Origin: an uncultured Methylophaga sp.
GTDB taxonomy: Bacteria > Pseudomonadota > Gammaproteobacteria > Nitrosococcales > Methylophagaceae
Assembly (NCBI GenBank): GCA_913055695.1
Contig: CAJXKF010000002.1
Location: 186,001-250,000 of the forward strand
Length of the DNA: 64,000 nt
Direction: 5' to 3'
The notes beneath the pieces are model-generated. The model did no database searches, was not told where the DNA came from, and saw only the letters and a list, made by a program, of their open reading frames with translations. Positions 1 to 7,648 of the stretch are shown one piece after another. A program made the position numbers and the translations under genes. The stretch's first letter is position 1. Each line of letters starts with the position of its first letter.

Positions 1-199
1 GCAAAGAATTGAAGCTATTCGCCTCGCTATTTCAGCCTGGACCTTCCATTTTGATGACACCAGGCTGACGGTGACCGTCAGTAGCGGCTTGTCTGAGCTG
101 GCGGAAGGAGAAACACTGGCGACGCTGATCGAGCGTGCTGATAAAGCGCTTTATCTTGCCAAAGGTGATGGCAGAAACTGTATCAAACTGGCTGAATGA
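1..199 (+). CDS. GGDEF-domain protein, C-terminal fragment (probable diguanylate cyclase)
   Basis: Only the last 65 codons lie in the window. The reading frame starts at base 2 and stops with TGA at 197-199. The fragment has the end of a GGDEF fold: a TVSSGL beta-strand, then an [18 protein letters not shown] stretch, which matches the conserved ADxALYxAKxxGRN tail of diguanylate cyclases. The GGDEF signature itself is upstream of the window, so activity cannot be judged. The gene ends just before a bidirectional terminator. Confidence 0.85.
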   Translation, partial: QRIEAIRLAISAWTFHFDDTRLTVTVSSGLSELAEGETLATLIERADKALYLAKGDGRNCIKLAE

Positions 200-211
200 A
201 ACGTCAGACAT

Positions 212-239
212 AAAAAAAGCCCCTGGAAAGGGGCTTTTT
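212..239. terminator. Bidirectional Rho-independent terminator
   Basis: A GCCCC/GGGGC stem with a six-base loop is flanked by an A-run on the left and a T-run on the right. It can end the GGDEF gene on the plus strand and pqqA on the minus strand. Confidence 0.85.
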
Positions 240-258
240 CTTGCGTTGCAGCTATGTA

Positions 259-330
259 TTAGCGGTTGCAGATATACATAGTGACTTCAAAGCCGAAACG
301 CATGTCTGAATATTCTGGTTTAGTCCACAT
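259..330 (-). CDS. pqqA: PqqA, pyrroloquinoline quinone precursor peptide (copy 1)
   Basis: This 23-residue peptide begins [13 protein letters not shown] and ends [10 protein letters not shown]. PqqA is the ribosomal substrate whose Glu and Tyr, in the pattern E-x3-Y (here E15 and Y19), are cross-linked by PqqE to build PQQ, the cofactor of quinoprotein alcohol and glucose dehydrogenases. Length, the MWTKP start and the E-V-T-M-Y core fit the family closely. The start codon has an AGGAG-type site about seven bases upstream. The gene stands alone: no pqqBCDE is next to it, and a second pqqA lies 5 kb away. Compared with that copy it differs at residues 6, 8 and 21; Cys21 is unusual. Expression from its own promoter is likely because it sits between a terminator and an oppositely oriented gene. 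Confidence 0.93.
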   Translation of the reverse strand: MWTKPEYSDMRFGFEVTMYICNR

Positions 331-353
331 GGTGAATCTCCTGATCAAATGAT

Positions 354-372
354 TACTTGAGAACTTCAAGTA
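354..372. promoter_or_regulatory. Inverted repeat upstream of pqqA copy 1
   Basis: The sequence holds TACTTGA, a five-base spacer, then TCAAGTA, a perfect 7-bp inverted repeat. It begins 24 bases upstream of the pqqA start and lies about 100 bases upstream of the divergent membrane-protein start. It could be an operator for either gene; no regulator can be named. Confidence 0.4.
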
Positions 373-472
373 GTTGTTTGCTATTTTAGAGATCGCCGCA
401 AGAAGCACAATCAGTGTTTGGCGCGTTATGACTCAGGATTTTCCTGAGCAGAAGTCCCGGTCAGGAGGTCTT

Positions 473-1258
473 ATGTCTTTAAGACAGAAATCAGCTATCG
501 CAATGGCACTCATCTGCTTAATCATTGCCTGTTTACCCATGGAGCAGGCTTTTGCCGGCCAACTGACGCAAATGCTCAAGGTGACTTTGACTGTCTATGC
601 GCTGGCACGCGGACTCAACGCAGTTATTTCTGTTGCACAGGGAACCGAGATGTCGATTGAGCCAATGGGATTGGGGCTGACACTTACCCCGGGCGAAATT
701 CTTGACCCACTCAATGATCTCATTGAACAGGTGTCTTCGGTCCTGCTGCTTGCCTCAGCGTCGATCGGTGTGCAGAAAATTATCCTGATGCTGAGCGATC
801 ATTTATTGATTCAGCTCCTGCTGGTTTTATTGGCGATACTCGTCCTGCTCCTGCTGATTTTAAAACCCGCCGGTCATTTCTCAGGGCAGTGGCTGCTGAA
901 AACCTTGGTCATTCTGACCGTTCTGAGGCTGACTGTTCCGGTGCTTGCGCTGGTCTCTCATGGGACCCAGCAATGGCTTCAGACAGAGCGCCAGCAAGCT
1001 GTTTCAGTGCTGCAATCAGCGCAAGGCAGTGTTGATCAATTGAATGAGAGTTATCAGCAGGAATCAGGAGGCTGGTTCAACAATTTACGTGACAAGATTG
1101 ATATTCAGGCCCGGCTCAGTCAGATAAAAAACCGTGCAGAGCAGGGTGTTGAAGCCGCGGTCTATCTGCTGGCAGAGTTCGTGCTGATTATGCTGCTGTT
1201 GCCATTATTGTTCGTATGGCTTGTGCTGCGAATCATCGGCGCCTTACATTTTAGGTAA
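473..1258 (+). CDS. Membrane protein of unknown function
   Basis: I do not recognise this 261-residue protein. The ATG at 473 is chosen because AGGAGGT sits directly upstream; a longer frame from 374 has no comparable site. The N-terminus is a signal peptide or anchor (about residues 5-28, ending QAFAG). Hydrophobic segments follow near residues 85-128 (very leucine-rich), 140-160 and at the C-terminus (about 235-257). Between the last two lies a polar, glutamine-rich region (about 165-225) that could form a periplasmic helix or coiled coil. The gene is divergent from pqqA copy 1 with a short shared upstream region. Confidence 0.7.
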   Translation: MSLRQKSAIAMALICLIIACLPMEQAFAGQLTQMLKVTLTVYALARGLNAVISVAQGTEMSIEPMGLGLTLTPGEILDPLNDLIEQVSSVLLLASASIGVQKIILMLSDHLLIQLLLVLLAILVLLLLILKPAGHFSGQWLLKTLVILTVLRLTVPVLALVSHGTQQWLQTERQQAVSVLQSAQGSVDQLNESYQQESGGWFNNLRDKIDIQARLSQIKNRAEQGVEAAVYLLAEFVLIMLLLPLLFVWLVLRIIGALHFR

Positions 1259-1334
1259 CTGCGCCTGTTGAGCCAGCAGCCAGAGCCAGGCAAATTTAGC
1301 TGCAACAAAAAACTTTGCCGTGAATAACTGCTGC

Positions 1335-1793
1335 TCATGCAGCTGTGTGCTTATGTTCCCGCTGTGACAGATTATCGGCCAGGGTATTGAGTTGGGCGAG
1401 CAGTTCAAAGAATTCTGTTGATGACAAAGCCGTCTGACACGCCACTTTCTCCTGGACTTTGGCGATTTTCGGTTCAAGCTTTCTGGCTTTATCTGTCAGC
1501 AATAGGCGAACAATACGTTCATCTTTGTCAGCGCGAACCTTTTCAACCATACCGGCACTCTGCAGACGCTTGATAATCGGTGACAGTGTGCCTGAGTCAA
1601 GGTTTAATTTTTGCATCACATCTTTAATGGCGATGCCGTCTTTCTCCCAAAGTACCAGCAAAACCAGATATTGCGGATAAGTGAGGTCGTAGTCATCCAG
1701 CAGACTGCGATAAAGACGCGTGATGTTGTTAGTTGCGCTGTACAGGGCGAAACATAATTGCTTGTCCAGTTTCAGGTTTTCGAATTGCGACAT
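1335..1793 (-). CDS. ohrR: MarR-family transcriptional regulator, OhrR type
   Basis: This 152-residue protein has a winged-helix MarR fold. The N-terminal LDKQLCFALYS motif is typical of OhrR, where its Cys is the organic-hydroperoxide sensor; here it is Cys14. The DNA-reading helix lies around LNLDSGTLSPIIKRLQSAG and the wing around RADKDERIVRLLLT. OhrR normally represses ohr, an organic hydroperoxide resistance gene beside it, but no ohr gene is visible in this window. A perfect 14-bp palindrome 65 bases upstream is a likely autoregulatory operator. Confidence 0.85.
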   Translation of the reverse strand: MSQFENLKLDKQLCFALYSATNNITRLYRSLLDDYDLTYPQYLVLLVLWEKDGIAIKDVMQKLNLDSGTLSPIIKRLQSAGMVEKVRADKDERIVRLLLTDKARKLEPKIAKVQEKVACQTALSSTEFFELLAQLNTLADNLSQREHKHTAA

Positions 1794-1857
1794 GCGTTAA
1801 TCCTCGTTGTGATGCGTTGCGAGCAACACAAAAACGTGTTCAGTTAAATGCACACTA

Positions 1858-1871
1858 TATTATGCATAATA
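1858..1871. promoter_or_regulatory. Palindromic operator candidate upstream of ohrR
   Basis: TATTATGCATAATA is a perfect palindrome 65 bases upstream of the ohrR start codon in AT-rich DNA. MarR-family repressors bind such AT-rich palindromes in their own promoters, so autoregulation is likely but inferred. Confidence 0.5.
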
Positions 1872-1981
1872 AAAGCAGATTAACACTAGTCAGTTGAACT
1901 GAAAATTGCTGAGCTGAATGCTGACAAACAATTTTTGATGTTCAGATTTGCAGCAAATCTTTCGGATAAATTGACGGAAGC

Positions 1982-2386
1982 TCAAATCAAACGCAGTTTC
2001 GGCAGATTTTGTCGAAGCTGTTGTTTGATTTCTTCAACACTGGGCTGGAACACGATGGGAAAAACCTGCGCTTGTGATTCAGGTTCGATGAAAGGCGTGA
2101 TTTCATAGCCTTCGAAAAACAGCTCGGCGCGGGCCTGACAAACCCGTTTGATGCCTTCATTGAAGGCAGGGTGGTTTGAAGCCGGAATGCCGTTTTCACC
2201 GATGGTCCAGTCGAGTTGTTGCCAGCCCTGATAACAGGTCTCACTGATTTGTGTGATACGGTTATTCTCAGCATTTATCTGCGCGACCGCCTGATCATCC
2301 GGAGCTGAACCGGCAAATGTCTGATTGAATGCGATAACCATCAATACGATGGATGGAGCTATAAAGGGAGAGAATTTCATATTCAC
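1982..2386 (-). CDS. Small secreted protein of unknown function
   Basis: This 134-residue protein starts with a clear Sec signal peptide (about residues 1-25, ending QTFAG). The mature part is acidic, with two Cys (in ETCYQGW and KRVCQAR) that could form a disulfide. A start two residues later (MKFSPF) is also possible. An AGGTGA site precedes the ATG. I do not recognise the family. Confidence 0.7.
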   Translation of the reverse strand: MNMKFSPFIAPSIVLMVIAFNQTFAGSAPDDQAVAQINAENNRITQISETCYQGWQQLDWTIGENGIPASNHPAFNEGIKRVCQARAELFFEGYEITPFIEPESQAQVFPIVFQPSVEEIKQQLRQNLPKLRLI

Positions 2387-2487
2387 CTCACAGATTCGTC
2401 ACTGACCTTTTGCCATTGCATAACAGCCATTGTGAATAAGAAGTGAAGATCAGTGTAGAGGTTTTATACTAGCACGAAAGCTTGACT

Positions 2488-2516
2488 GCAGGACAAAACC
2501 GGGCGTTTTGTCCTGC
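2488..2516 (-). terminator. Perfect 12-bp hairpin after the mscS-like gene
   Basis: GCAGGACAAAAC and its exact complement are separated by five bases. It lies 20 bases past the end of the channel gene. There is no T-run, so it may be a weak terminator or an mRNA-stabilising stem. Confidence 0.45.
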
Positions 2517-2535
2517 ACAAGCATAGCAATTGCGG

Positions 2536-3837
2536 TCACTTTGCAGGCTGACCGAGGATTTTGATTTCGCGTTGCGGGAATGGAATTTCGATACCATGCT
2601 GTTGCAGTGTGTCCCAGATCATCAGCAACAAATCCCCACCCACGCGGTTACGACCATCATCAATGCCTTCCATCCAGAACTCTACCAGTATGTCGATACC
2701 GGAGTCGGCAAAACCCTGAATTTCAGCATCCGGTCTTTCTTCAATGGGAATCTCCGGACCACTGATAACCTGCGGATGGCTGGCAACGACCTCACGGACC
2801 AGATCGAATAGTTTATGCAGGTCGGTTTTGTAAGCCACCTGAAAGGTCAGTGAATAACGCTGTTTCTGATTCTTGTGGGTCCAGTTGGTGAAACTGGTGG
2901 TGATAAACTGCTCGTTGGGCACCATGATGTCTTTGCCATCAAAGGTCTCCAGTGTTGTCGAACGCATTTTCAACTCGCGGATGGTGCCGGCGCGGCCATC
3001 CTCCATTTCCACATAATCACCGACCGACAAGGAACGATCCAGCAACAGGATGATGCCGGAGATGAAATTGGAGGCAATCGATTGTAGGCCAAAGCCCAGA
3101 CCCACACCGACAGCACCACCAAATACAGCAAGCGCAGTCAGATTAATGCCCATGATCTGCAGCAGCATCAGGAAGACCACCACAAACAAAGTCACCTGGA
3201 ACAGTTTGGCAAACACTTCACGGGTGCCCAGATCCAGATCTTCCTGATTGCGAATGATCTGCTGACCGGCATTATTGGAAAGACGGCCCAGCCAGAACAG
3301 AATAGAGCCGAAAATCAATACCCGGGCAACACCATAGGCTGAAATCTTGAAGTTGCCGATTTGTAGGGAAATGGTCTCAAGATAAGCGACCACCTCATCC
3401 AGCCAGCCCAGAATATGCAGAACAGCAATCGGCAGTATCATCCACAGAGCAAGCTTGCGAAACAGTTGTTTTTCCACAAAACGGTTGATGATGGAATACA
3501 GCATGAAGATTACCGCTACGCTGAGGCTGATCCGGATTAACCAGCTCTGAGCAATCAGCGCCTGTCCGATATCTGCAGCGACTGACAGTGCCAGTATCAT
3601 CATCAATGGCAATACCAGATCACGCAGACGGTAAATACCTTGTCTCAGGTTGAGCATCGCGCCATCGGTCGGCGCCTGACGAAGCAGGGGAGAGCGGGAT
3701 TTAAGAAACTTTGCCAGCGGGAAGGCAATTAACAGTGCCAGAAGTATCAAGCCTATCTGTGAGTAGAACTTGGGGCTGCTGAGCCAGTGCATTGTCGTCG
3801 TCAGAAACTGATCCAGAAGGGCTTTATAGTTATCCAT
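2536..3837 (-). CDS. Mechanosensitive ion channel, MscS family
   Basis: The 433-residue protein is an inner-membrane channel that opens under membrane tension to release solutes during hypo-osmotic shock. Several hydrophobic segments occupy residues 20-240. The pore helix is visible as a Gly/Ala-rich stretch (LAVFGGAVGVGLGFGLQSIA) followed by NFISGIILLLDRSLSVGDYVEM, the start of the MscS beta domain. The C-terminal cytoplasmic alpha/beta vestibule follows. It is longer than the E. coli MscS (286 residues) because of extra N-terminal membrane helices, and shorter than MscK. It stands alone. Confidence 0.92.
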   Translation of the reverse strand: MDNYKALLDQFLTTTMHWLSSPKFYSQIGLILLALLIAFPLAKFLKSRSPLLRQAPTDGAMLNLRQGIYRLRDLVLPLMMILALSVAADIGQALIAQSWLIRISLSVAVIFMLYSIINRFVEKQLFRKLALWMILPIAVLHILGWLDEVVAYLETISLQIGNFKISAYGVARVLIFGSILFWLGRLSNNAGQQIIRNQEDLDLGTREVFAKLFQVTLFVVVFLMLLQIMGINLTALAVFGGAVGVGLGFGLQSIASNFISGIILLLDRSLSVGDYVEMEDGRAGTIRELKMRSTTLETFDGKDIMVPNEQFITTSFTNWTHKNQKQRYSLTFQVAYKTDLHKLFDLVREVVASHPQVISGPEIPIEERPDAEIQGFADSGIDILVEFWMEGIDDGRNRVGGDLLLMIWDTLQQHGIEIPFPQREIKILGQPAK

Positions 3838-3983
3838 TGTCAGGCTTCGTTATCATTTTGAAAGAATCTTTTGCCCATTAATGTAGGGGACTGGACGGCC
3901 GATGGCAATATAAAGACAAGCTGAACTTTATTGATTCAGCCCGGTCACCATGACATCCCAATCACGGACAGCAGAGGACATTT

Positions 3984-4733
3984 ATGAATAAGCCATTCGA
4001 TATCGATTACAAAGTTGCCCTGGTAACCGGCGCCAATCGCGGCATCGGTCGAGCCATCGTCGAAACATTTCTCGAGCGTGGTGTGCGCAAGGTATATCTG
4101 GGGGTACGTGAGCTCGACTCGGTTGCCGATCTGGAACAGCAGTATGCCGATAAGGTCACGCCCATCCATATTGACCTGAGCCGTCCCAGTACTGTTATCT
4201 CAGCTGCAGCCAATGCGCAGGACGTTGATATCGTGGTGAATAACGCCGGCATACTCAAAAACGCCAGTCCCTTACAGCCGGAGTCCATTGATGCACTGGC
4301 CACTCAGATGAATATTAATGTCGCCGGGTTACTGCGAATGGCGCAGGCTTTCGCACCTGTGCTGAAAGCCAACGGCGGCGGTGCCTTCGTACAATTGAAC
4401 TCGATTGCATCTTTACGTTCATTCCCTGCCTTCGCCACGTATGCAGCTTCCAAGGCTGCAGCTTATTCCATTACCCAGGCTTTGCGTCATGAAATGGCCG
4501 AGCAGAAGACGGTAGTGCTAAGCGTTCACCCCGGACCTATCGCTACGGACATGGCCAATAACGCCGGTTTGAGCGATGTCGCTGAACCGCCCGGCCTGGT
4601 TGCCGAAGGCATTATCGAGGCATTGAAAAAAGGGGAGTGTCACCTGTTCCCCGACAGTATGGCCAGAGAGCTCTGGCAGGAATATGAAAGCTTCGCCCGT
4701 AAAGTGATTGAAATCGAGCCGGGCACGGCATAA
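3984..4733 (+). CDS. Short-chain dehydrogenase/reductase
   Basis: The 249-residue protein is a classical SDR. It has the nucleotide-binding TGANRGIG motif (residues 16-23), the NNAG motif (about 86-89), a catalytic Ser in QLNSIAS and the YAASK active-site motif (about 150-154). The substrate cannot be told from the sequence. The gene ends in a terminator shared with the cold-shock gene that faces it. Confidence 0.88.
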   Translation: MNKPFDIDYKVALVTGANRGIGRAIVETFLERGVRKVYLGVRELDSVADLEQQYADKVTPIHIDLSRPSTVISAAANAQDVDIVVNNAGILKNASPLQPESIDALATQMNINVAGLLRMAQAFAPVLKANGGGAFVQLNSIASLRSFPAFATYAASKAAAYSITQALRHEMAEQKTVVLSVHPGPIATDMANNAGLSDVAEPPGLVAEGIIEALKKGECHLFPDSMARELWQEYESFARKVIEIEPGTA

Positions 4734-4761
4734 AAAAAGCCCCGTTGAACGGGGCTTTTTT
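4732..4761. terminator. Bidirectional terminator between SDR and cold-shock gene
   Basis: GCCCCGT and ACGGGGC form a stem with a three-base loop, with an A-run before and a T-run after it. It serves both converging genes. Confidence 0.9.
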
Positions 4762-4781
4762 ATAGCTGACTGTAATTAAAA

Positions 4782-4988
4782 TTACAGGGCAGTGATGTTC
4801 TCAGCTTGTGGGCCTTTGGCGCCTTGGCTAACGGTGAACTCAACACGCTGGCCTTCTTTCAGGGTTCTGAAACCGTCGCCTTTGATTTGGCTGAAGTGGG
4901 CAAAAACATCAGGGCCGCTTTCTTGTTCAATGAAGCCGTAACCTTTAGTTTCGTTAAACCACTTCACAGTACCGGTAGATGTAGACAT
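4782..4988 (-). CDS. Cold-shock protein, CspA family
   Basis: The 68-residue single-domain protein carries the RNA-binding motifs KGYGFIEQ (RNP1) and DVFAHFS (RNP2). These small proteins bind single-stranded nucleic acid and act as RNA chaperones. Size and sequence are typical. AGGAT precedes the ATG. About 150 bases of AT-rich untranslated DNA lie upstream, consistent with a long leader as in other csp genes, though cold induction is not proven here. Confidence 0.95.
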   Translation of the reverse strand: MSTSTGTVKWFNETKGYGFIEQESGPDVFAHFSQIKGDGFRTLKEGQRVEFTVSQGAKGPQAENITAL

Positions 4989-5185
4989 AGATAATCCTAT
5001 TTACTAATAAAAACATGCCTTGGCAGGCGGGTATAGCTGGAAGGTGTGCAGAAGTACTTATTAATAAACAGGACGAGCTACTTAAGGTAATGCATCGAAA
5101 TGAAAAATAAATATTCAGATCAACTTTCAAGCTAATGTCAATTTATCGGGTTTGTCAGTCGCTGTCAAAAATATTTTCAGCCATG

Positions 5186-5209
5186 AAAAACCCCGCCGTA
5201 GCGGGGTTT
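5186..5209 (-). terminator. Terminator of pqqA copy 2
   Basis: AAACCCCGC and GCGGGGTTT form a stem with a four-base loop. On the minus strand it is followed by a T-run, and it lies 23 bases past the pqqA stop codon. Confidence 0.88.
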
Positions 5210-5231
5210 CCCAGTTTATTTAACAGTTTGA

Positions 5232-5303
5232 TTAACGGTTATTGATATACATCGTAACCTCAAAACCAAAACGCATGTCATTGTAGTCTGGCTTAGTCCA
5301 CAT
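5232..5303 (-). CDS. pqqA: PqqA, pyrroloquinoline quinone precursor peptide (copy 2)
   Basis: This second 23-residue PqqA starts [13 protein letters not shown] and ends [10 protein letters not shown], with the cross-linked pair E15 and Y19. It differs from copy 1 only at residues 6 (D), 8 (N) and 21 (N). It has a strong AGGAGGTGAG ribosome site and its own terminator. As with copy 1, no pqq biosynthesis genes flank it. Both copies lie on the minus strand, so they may come from an old duplication or may be expressed under different conditions. Confidence 0.94.
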   Translation of the reverse strand: MWTKPDYNDMRFGFEVTMYINNR

Positions 5304-5542
5304 GGTTCTCACCTCCTGACGCTTTTCTATCAACACGGCTTCAGTTTAATTCAACGCAAATTATTTAAAATCAGAATATTACGTTTAATGGCTCAGTAAT
5401 TTTCTGATTGCCTGCAGCAGACACAGTGAGCTTCGGTTTCAAGCTTTGAAACTTACTCGAGTTGTTGAAGGCAGGGTTCGGAACTCCCGTCATCCCTGAT
5501 GTTCTCAACAACATGGGTTATCAATTATGTCGGAGAACACTG

Positions 5543-6244
5543 ATGATGCCTCGCTTGTGGCTTTTGATGATTTGTTTTTTACCGGCATGTACCAACGCGC
5601 AGGAATTCAGCAGTGAGGCGCTTAAGACAACCATGGTAGAACTCTATACCTCGGAAGGTTGCAGCAGTTGCCCGCCAGCCGACAGTTGGCTGTCCTCGCT
5701 TAAAAATGATCCCCGACTATTCAAAACGCTGTTGCCACTGGCTTTCCATGTCGATTATTGGGATGGTCTGGGCTGGCCGGATCGTTTTGCCAAAGCTGCC
5801 TATTCTGAGCGTCAGCGCCAATGGGTTAGCGAAGGCCTGTTATCACAAGTCTACACACCGGGATTTATAGTAAATAATCGTGAGTGGCGTGGCTGGTTCA
5901 ATGGCAGAGCTTTGCAGCAACCGGACGCTGCAAATCTAGGAATTCTGCATGCCACACTTGATGGTCAACAACTCTCCATTCATTTTGACTCAGATGAGAC
6001 TCTGACAGCCCATATAGCCATTCTGGGAATGGGGCTCAGGAGTCGTGTTGAGGCCGGCGAGAACCGGGGGCGGATGTTAGCGCATGATTTTGTGGTACTG
6101 AATAAACAACAGGTCAATGGACAGCGTTACTGGCAACTCACGCTGGATAAGCGGCCTGAACAAGAGCAAAGGGCATTAGCTATCTGGCTGACGGCACCGG
6201 GATCTCTCCAAATGATCCAGGCCACAGGTGGCTATCTTGATTAA
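5543..6244 (+). CDS. DUF1223 family thioredoxin-like exported protein
   Basis: The start at 5543 is chosen because GGAGA lies upstream and it leaves a good signal sequence. The N-terminus could be a lipoprotein signal (LPAC, with an unusual Pro) or a cleaved signal ending TNA. The mature protein begins with VELYTSEGCSSCPPADSW, the conserved start of DUF1223 proteins, with a CSSC motif like a thioredoxin active site. The family's function is not established. The gene leads a set of three plus-strand genes (DUF1223, cupin, DUF3080) with short gaps. Confidence 0.85.
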   Translation: MMPRLWLLMICFLPACTNAQEFSSEALKTTMVELYTSEGCSSCPPADSWLSSLKNDPRLFKTLLPLAFHVDYWDGLGWPDRFAKAAYSERQRQWVSEGLLSQVYTPGFIVNNREWRGWFNGRALQQPDAANLGILHATLDGQQLSIHFDSDETLTAHIAILGMGLRSRVEAGENRGRMLAHDFVVLNKQQVNGQRYWQLTLDKRPEQEQRALAIWLTAPGSLQMIQATGGYLD

Positions 6245-6269
6245 TGGAATGATATTCAGGTACTGAACG

Positions 6270-6587
6270 ATGTTAGTAAACAGAGCAATAGAACGCGATT
6301 GGCAGGCATCAGATCAGCAAGGCATCGAAAGAAGTGTATTCCGCGTCAATGACAAAGGTGGCAAAACCGTCATTATCAGGATGGAAAAGGGGGCGCATTT
6401 CCCACATCATGTGTATGAAGGTAATGCCGAAATCATGGTAATCAACGGTCAGGTGCTGATAGGCGGTGTGGAACTCAATAAAGGTGACTATCTGTATGCC
6501 AAGTCAGGTGAGGAGCACGATATTGTGGCTTTGACTGACAGTGAGATCTTCCTATCCACGGAACAGGCGATGACGTTAATCACTTAA
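6270..6587 (+). CDS. Cupin-domain protein, ChrR-like
   Basis: The 105-residue protein is a single cupin barrel. Metal-ligand candidates occur in the motif HFPHHVYEGNAEIMVINGQ (His, His, Glu) and in EEHDIVAL (His). The pattern resembles the C-terminal cupin of ChrR anti-sigma factors, but the zinc-binding N-terminal domain is absent, so it is a free cupin. It lies 25 bases after the DUF1223 gene and four bases before the DUF3080 gene, suggesting an operon. Confidence 0.8.
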   Translation: MLVNRAIERDWQASDQQGIERSVFRVNDKGGKTVIIRMEKGAHFPHHVYEGNAEIMVINGQVLIGGVELNKGDYLYAKSGEEHDIVALTDSEIFLSTEQAMTLIT

Positions 6588-6591
6588 TATC

Positions 6592-7647
6592 ATGCGTTGT
6601 ATTAATCGATTATGCGTCACGGCCATCATATTACTGCTTTCAGCGGCCTGTGATCCTTTCTCCAGGCCCGACAGCATGATGGATACTTACCTTGAAAGGC
6701 TTTCCAATGTATTGGATGTGGAGGTACAGTCCAGTGCACTGATGGAAGTACAGATCTTCCCCAGAATGCGTGACCGCCGGCTTGATATCGAGCAGATAAA
6801 AATCAATATGCTCGATTTTCTGTCTCTGTATGGCTGTGAACTGCAGGTTGTTGTGGGTGAACGCAATTCGGCGATGGGGCGTGTGATGACGCCGCTTAAT
6901 GATCTTCGGTATCAATTGCGTTTTATCGATAAAGCCCGACAATGCCTGCCAAAAATCGAACAGCAACAACTGAAATCGCAATTGAAACAGGCGATCGCGC
7001 ACAAAAAGGACGCGCTGAGTAAGTATTTCTGGAATGCAGTCTGGGCTGATGAACCGATGGCAGAGTTGATGAGTCAGTCGAGCGGTTTTTATCAGCAGGG
7101 CGAAACGCACATCAGTCCCGCTACGCTGAAGGCTGATTTAGATCACGCAAAAGCGGTTTTACAACAGCTCAAGACAGGTTCAATGGAACCCGGTTTGGAT
7201 GAAATGGGGGAAATCCAGCAGCGCTGGGTCTTCGATCACAGCGGAGGCCAACTCATTAACAGTATCCGCTTACTGATCACACGTCTTAATGATGCCTCTG
7301 ACATGCTGGAACAGAAAATCAACGGCAAGCCTCTGTGTTATAGGGGTAAGCCCAACCCCAGTGCTGAGCGGGTGAAGAACGTATTCTTCAAAGTCTATAT
7401 CGCCCGGATACAACCCTATATTTCACAAATCAGTCGTGACGGTGAGCAGATATTCAGTGGTCTTTCCGCACTTGCCGAGTTACAGCAAAGGGAGATGCCT
7501 GACAGTTTCAAACCGTATTACCGGCAGGTTTTAGCTATTAATAGCGACACCGGCCTCTGGCAACAGTTTGACCGGGCCATTAAGCGGCACACTGAAACTT
7601 GGCAGAATCTCCTGCGCCAGTGTGGCATGCAGCCTATGGCGGGGTGA
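6592..7647 (+). CDS. DUF3080 family lipoprotein
   Basis: The 351-residue protein starts with a lipoprotein signal (LLLSAAC, lipid Cys near residue 20), followed by a long, mainly helical, polar region. It matches what I know of the gammaproteobacterial DUF3080 family: size, lipobox and a late Cys-containing segment (CYRGKPNPSAERVKNVF). The function is unknown. It closely follows the cupin gene and probably shares its transcript. Confidence 0.75.
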   Translation: MRCINRLCVTAIILLLSAACDPFSRPDSMMDTYLERLSNVLDVEVQSSALMEVQIFPRMRDRRLDIEQIKINMLDFLSLYGCELQVVVGERNSAMGRVMTPLNDLRYQLRFIDKARQCLPKIEQQQLKSQLKQAIAHKKDALSKYFWNAVWADEPMAELMSQSSGFYQQGETHISPATLKADLDHAKAVLQQLKTGSMEPGLDEMGEIQQRWVFDHSGGQLINSIRLLITRLNDASDMLEQKINGKPLCYRGKPNPSAERVKNVFFKVYIARIQPYISQISRDGEQIFSGLSALAELQQREMPDSFKPYYRQVLAINSDTGLWQQFDRAIKRHTETWQNLLRQCGMQPMAG

Positions 7648-7648
7648 A

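Noticed and set aside
6640-7110. 156-codon minus-strand frame inside the DUF3080 gene
   Set aside because: Shadow frame without start site or domain; the plus-strand gene has a lipobox and fits its operon.
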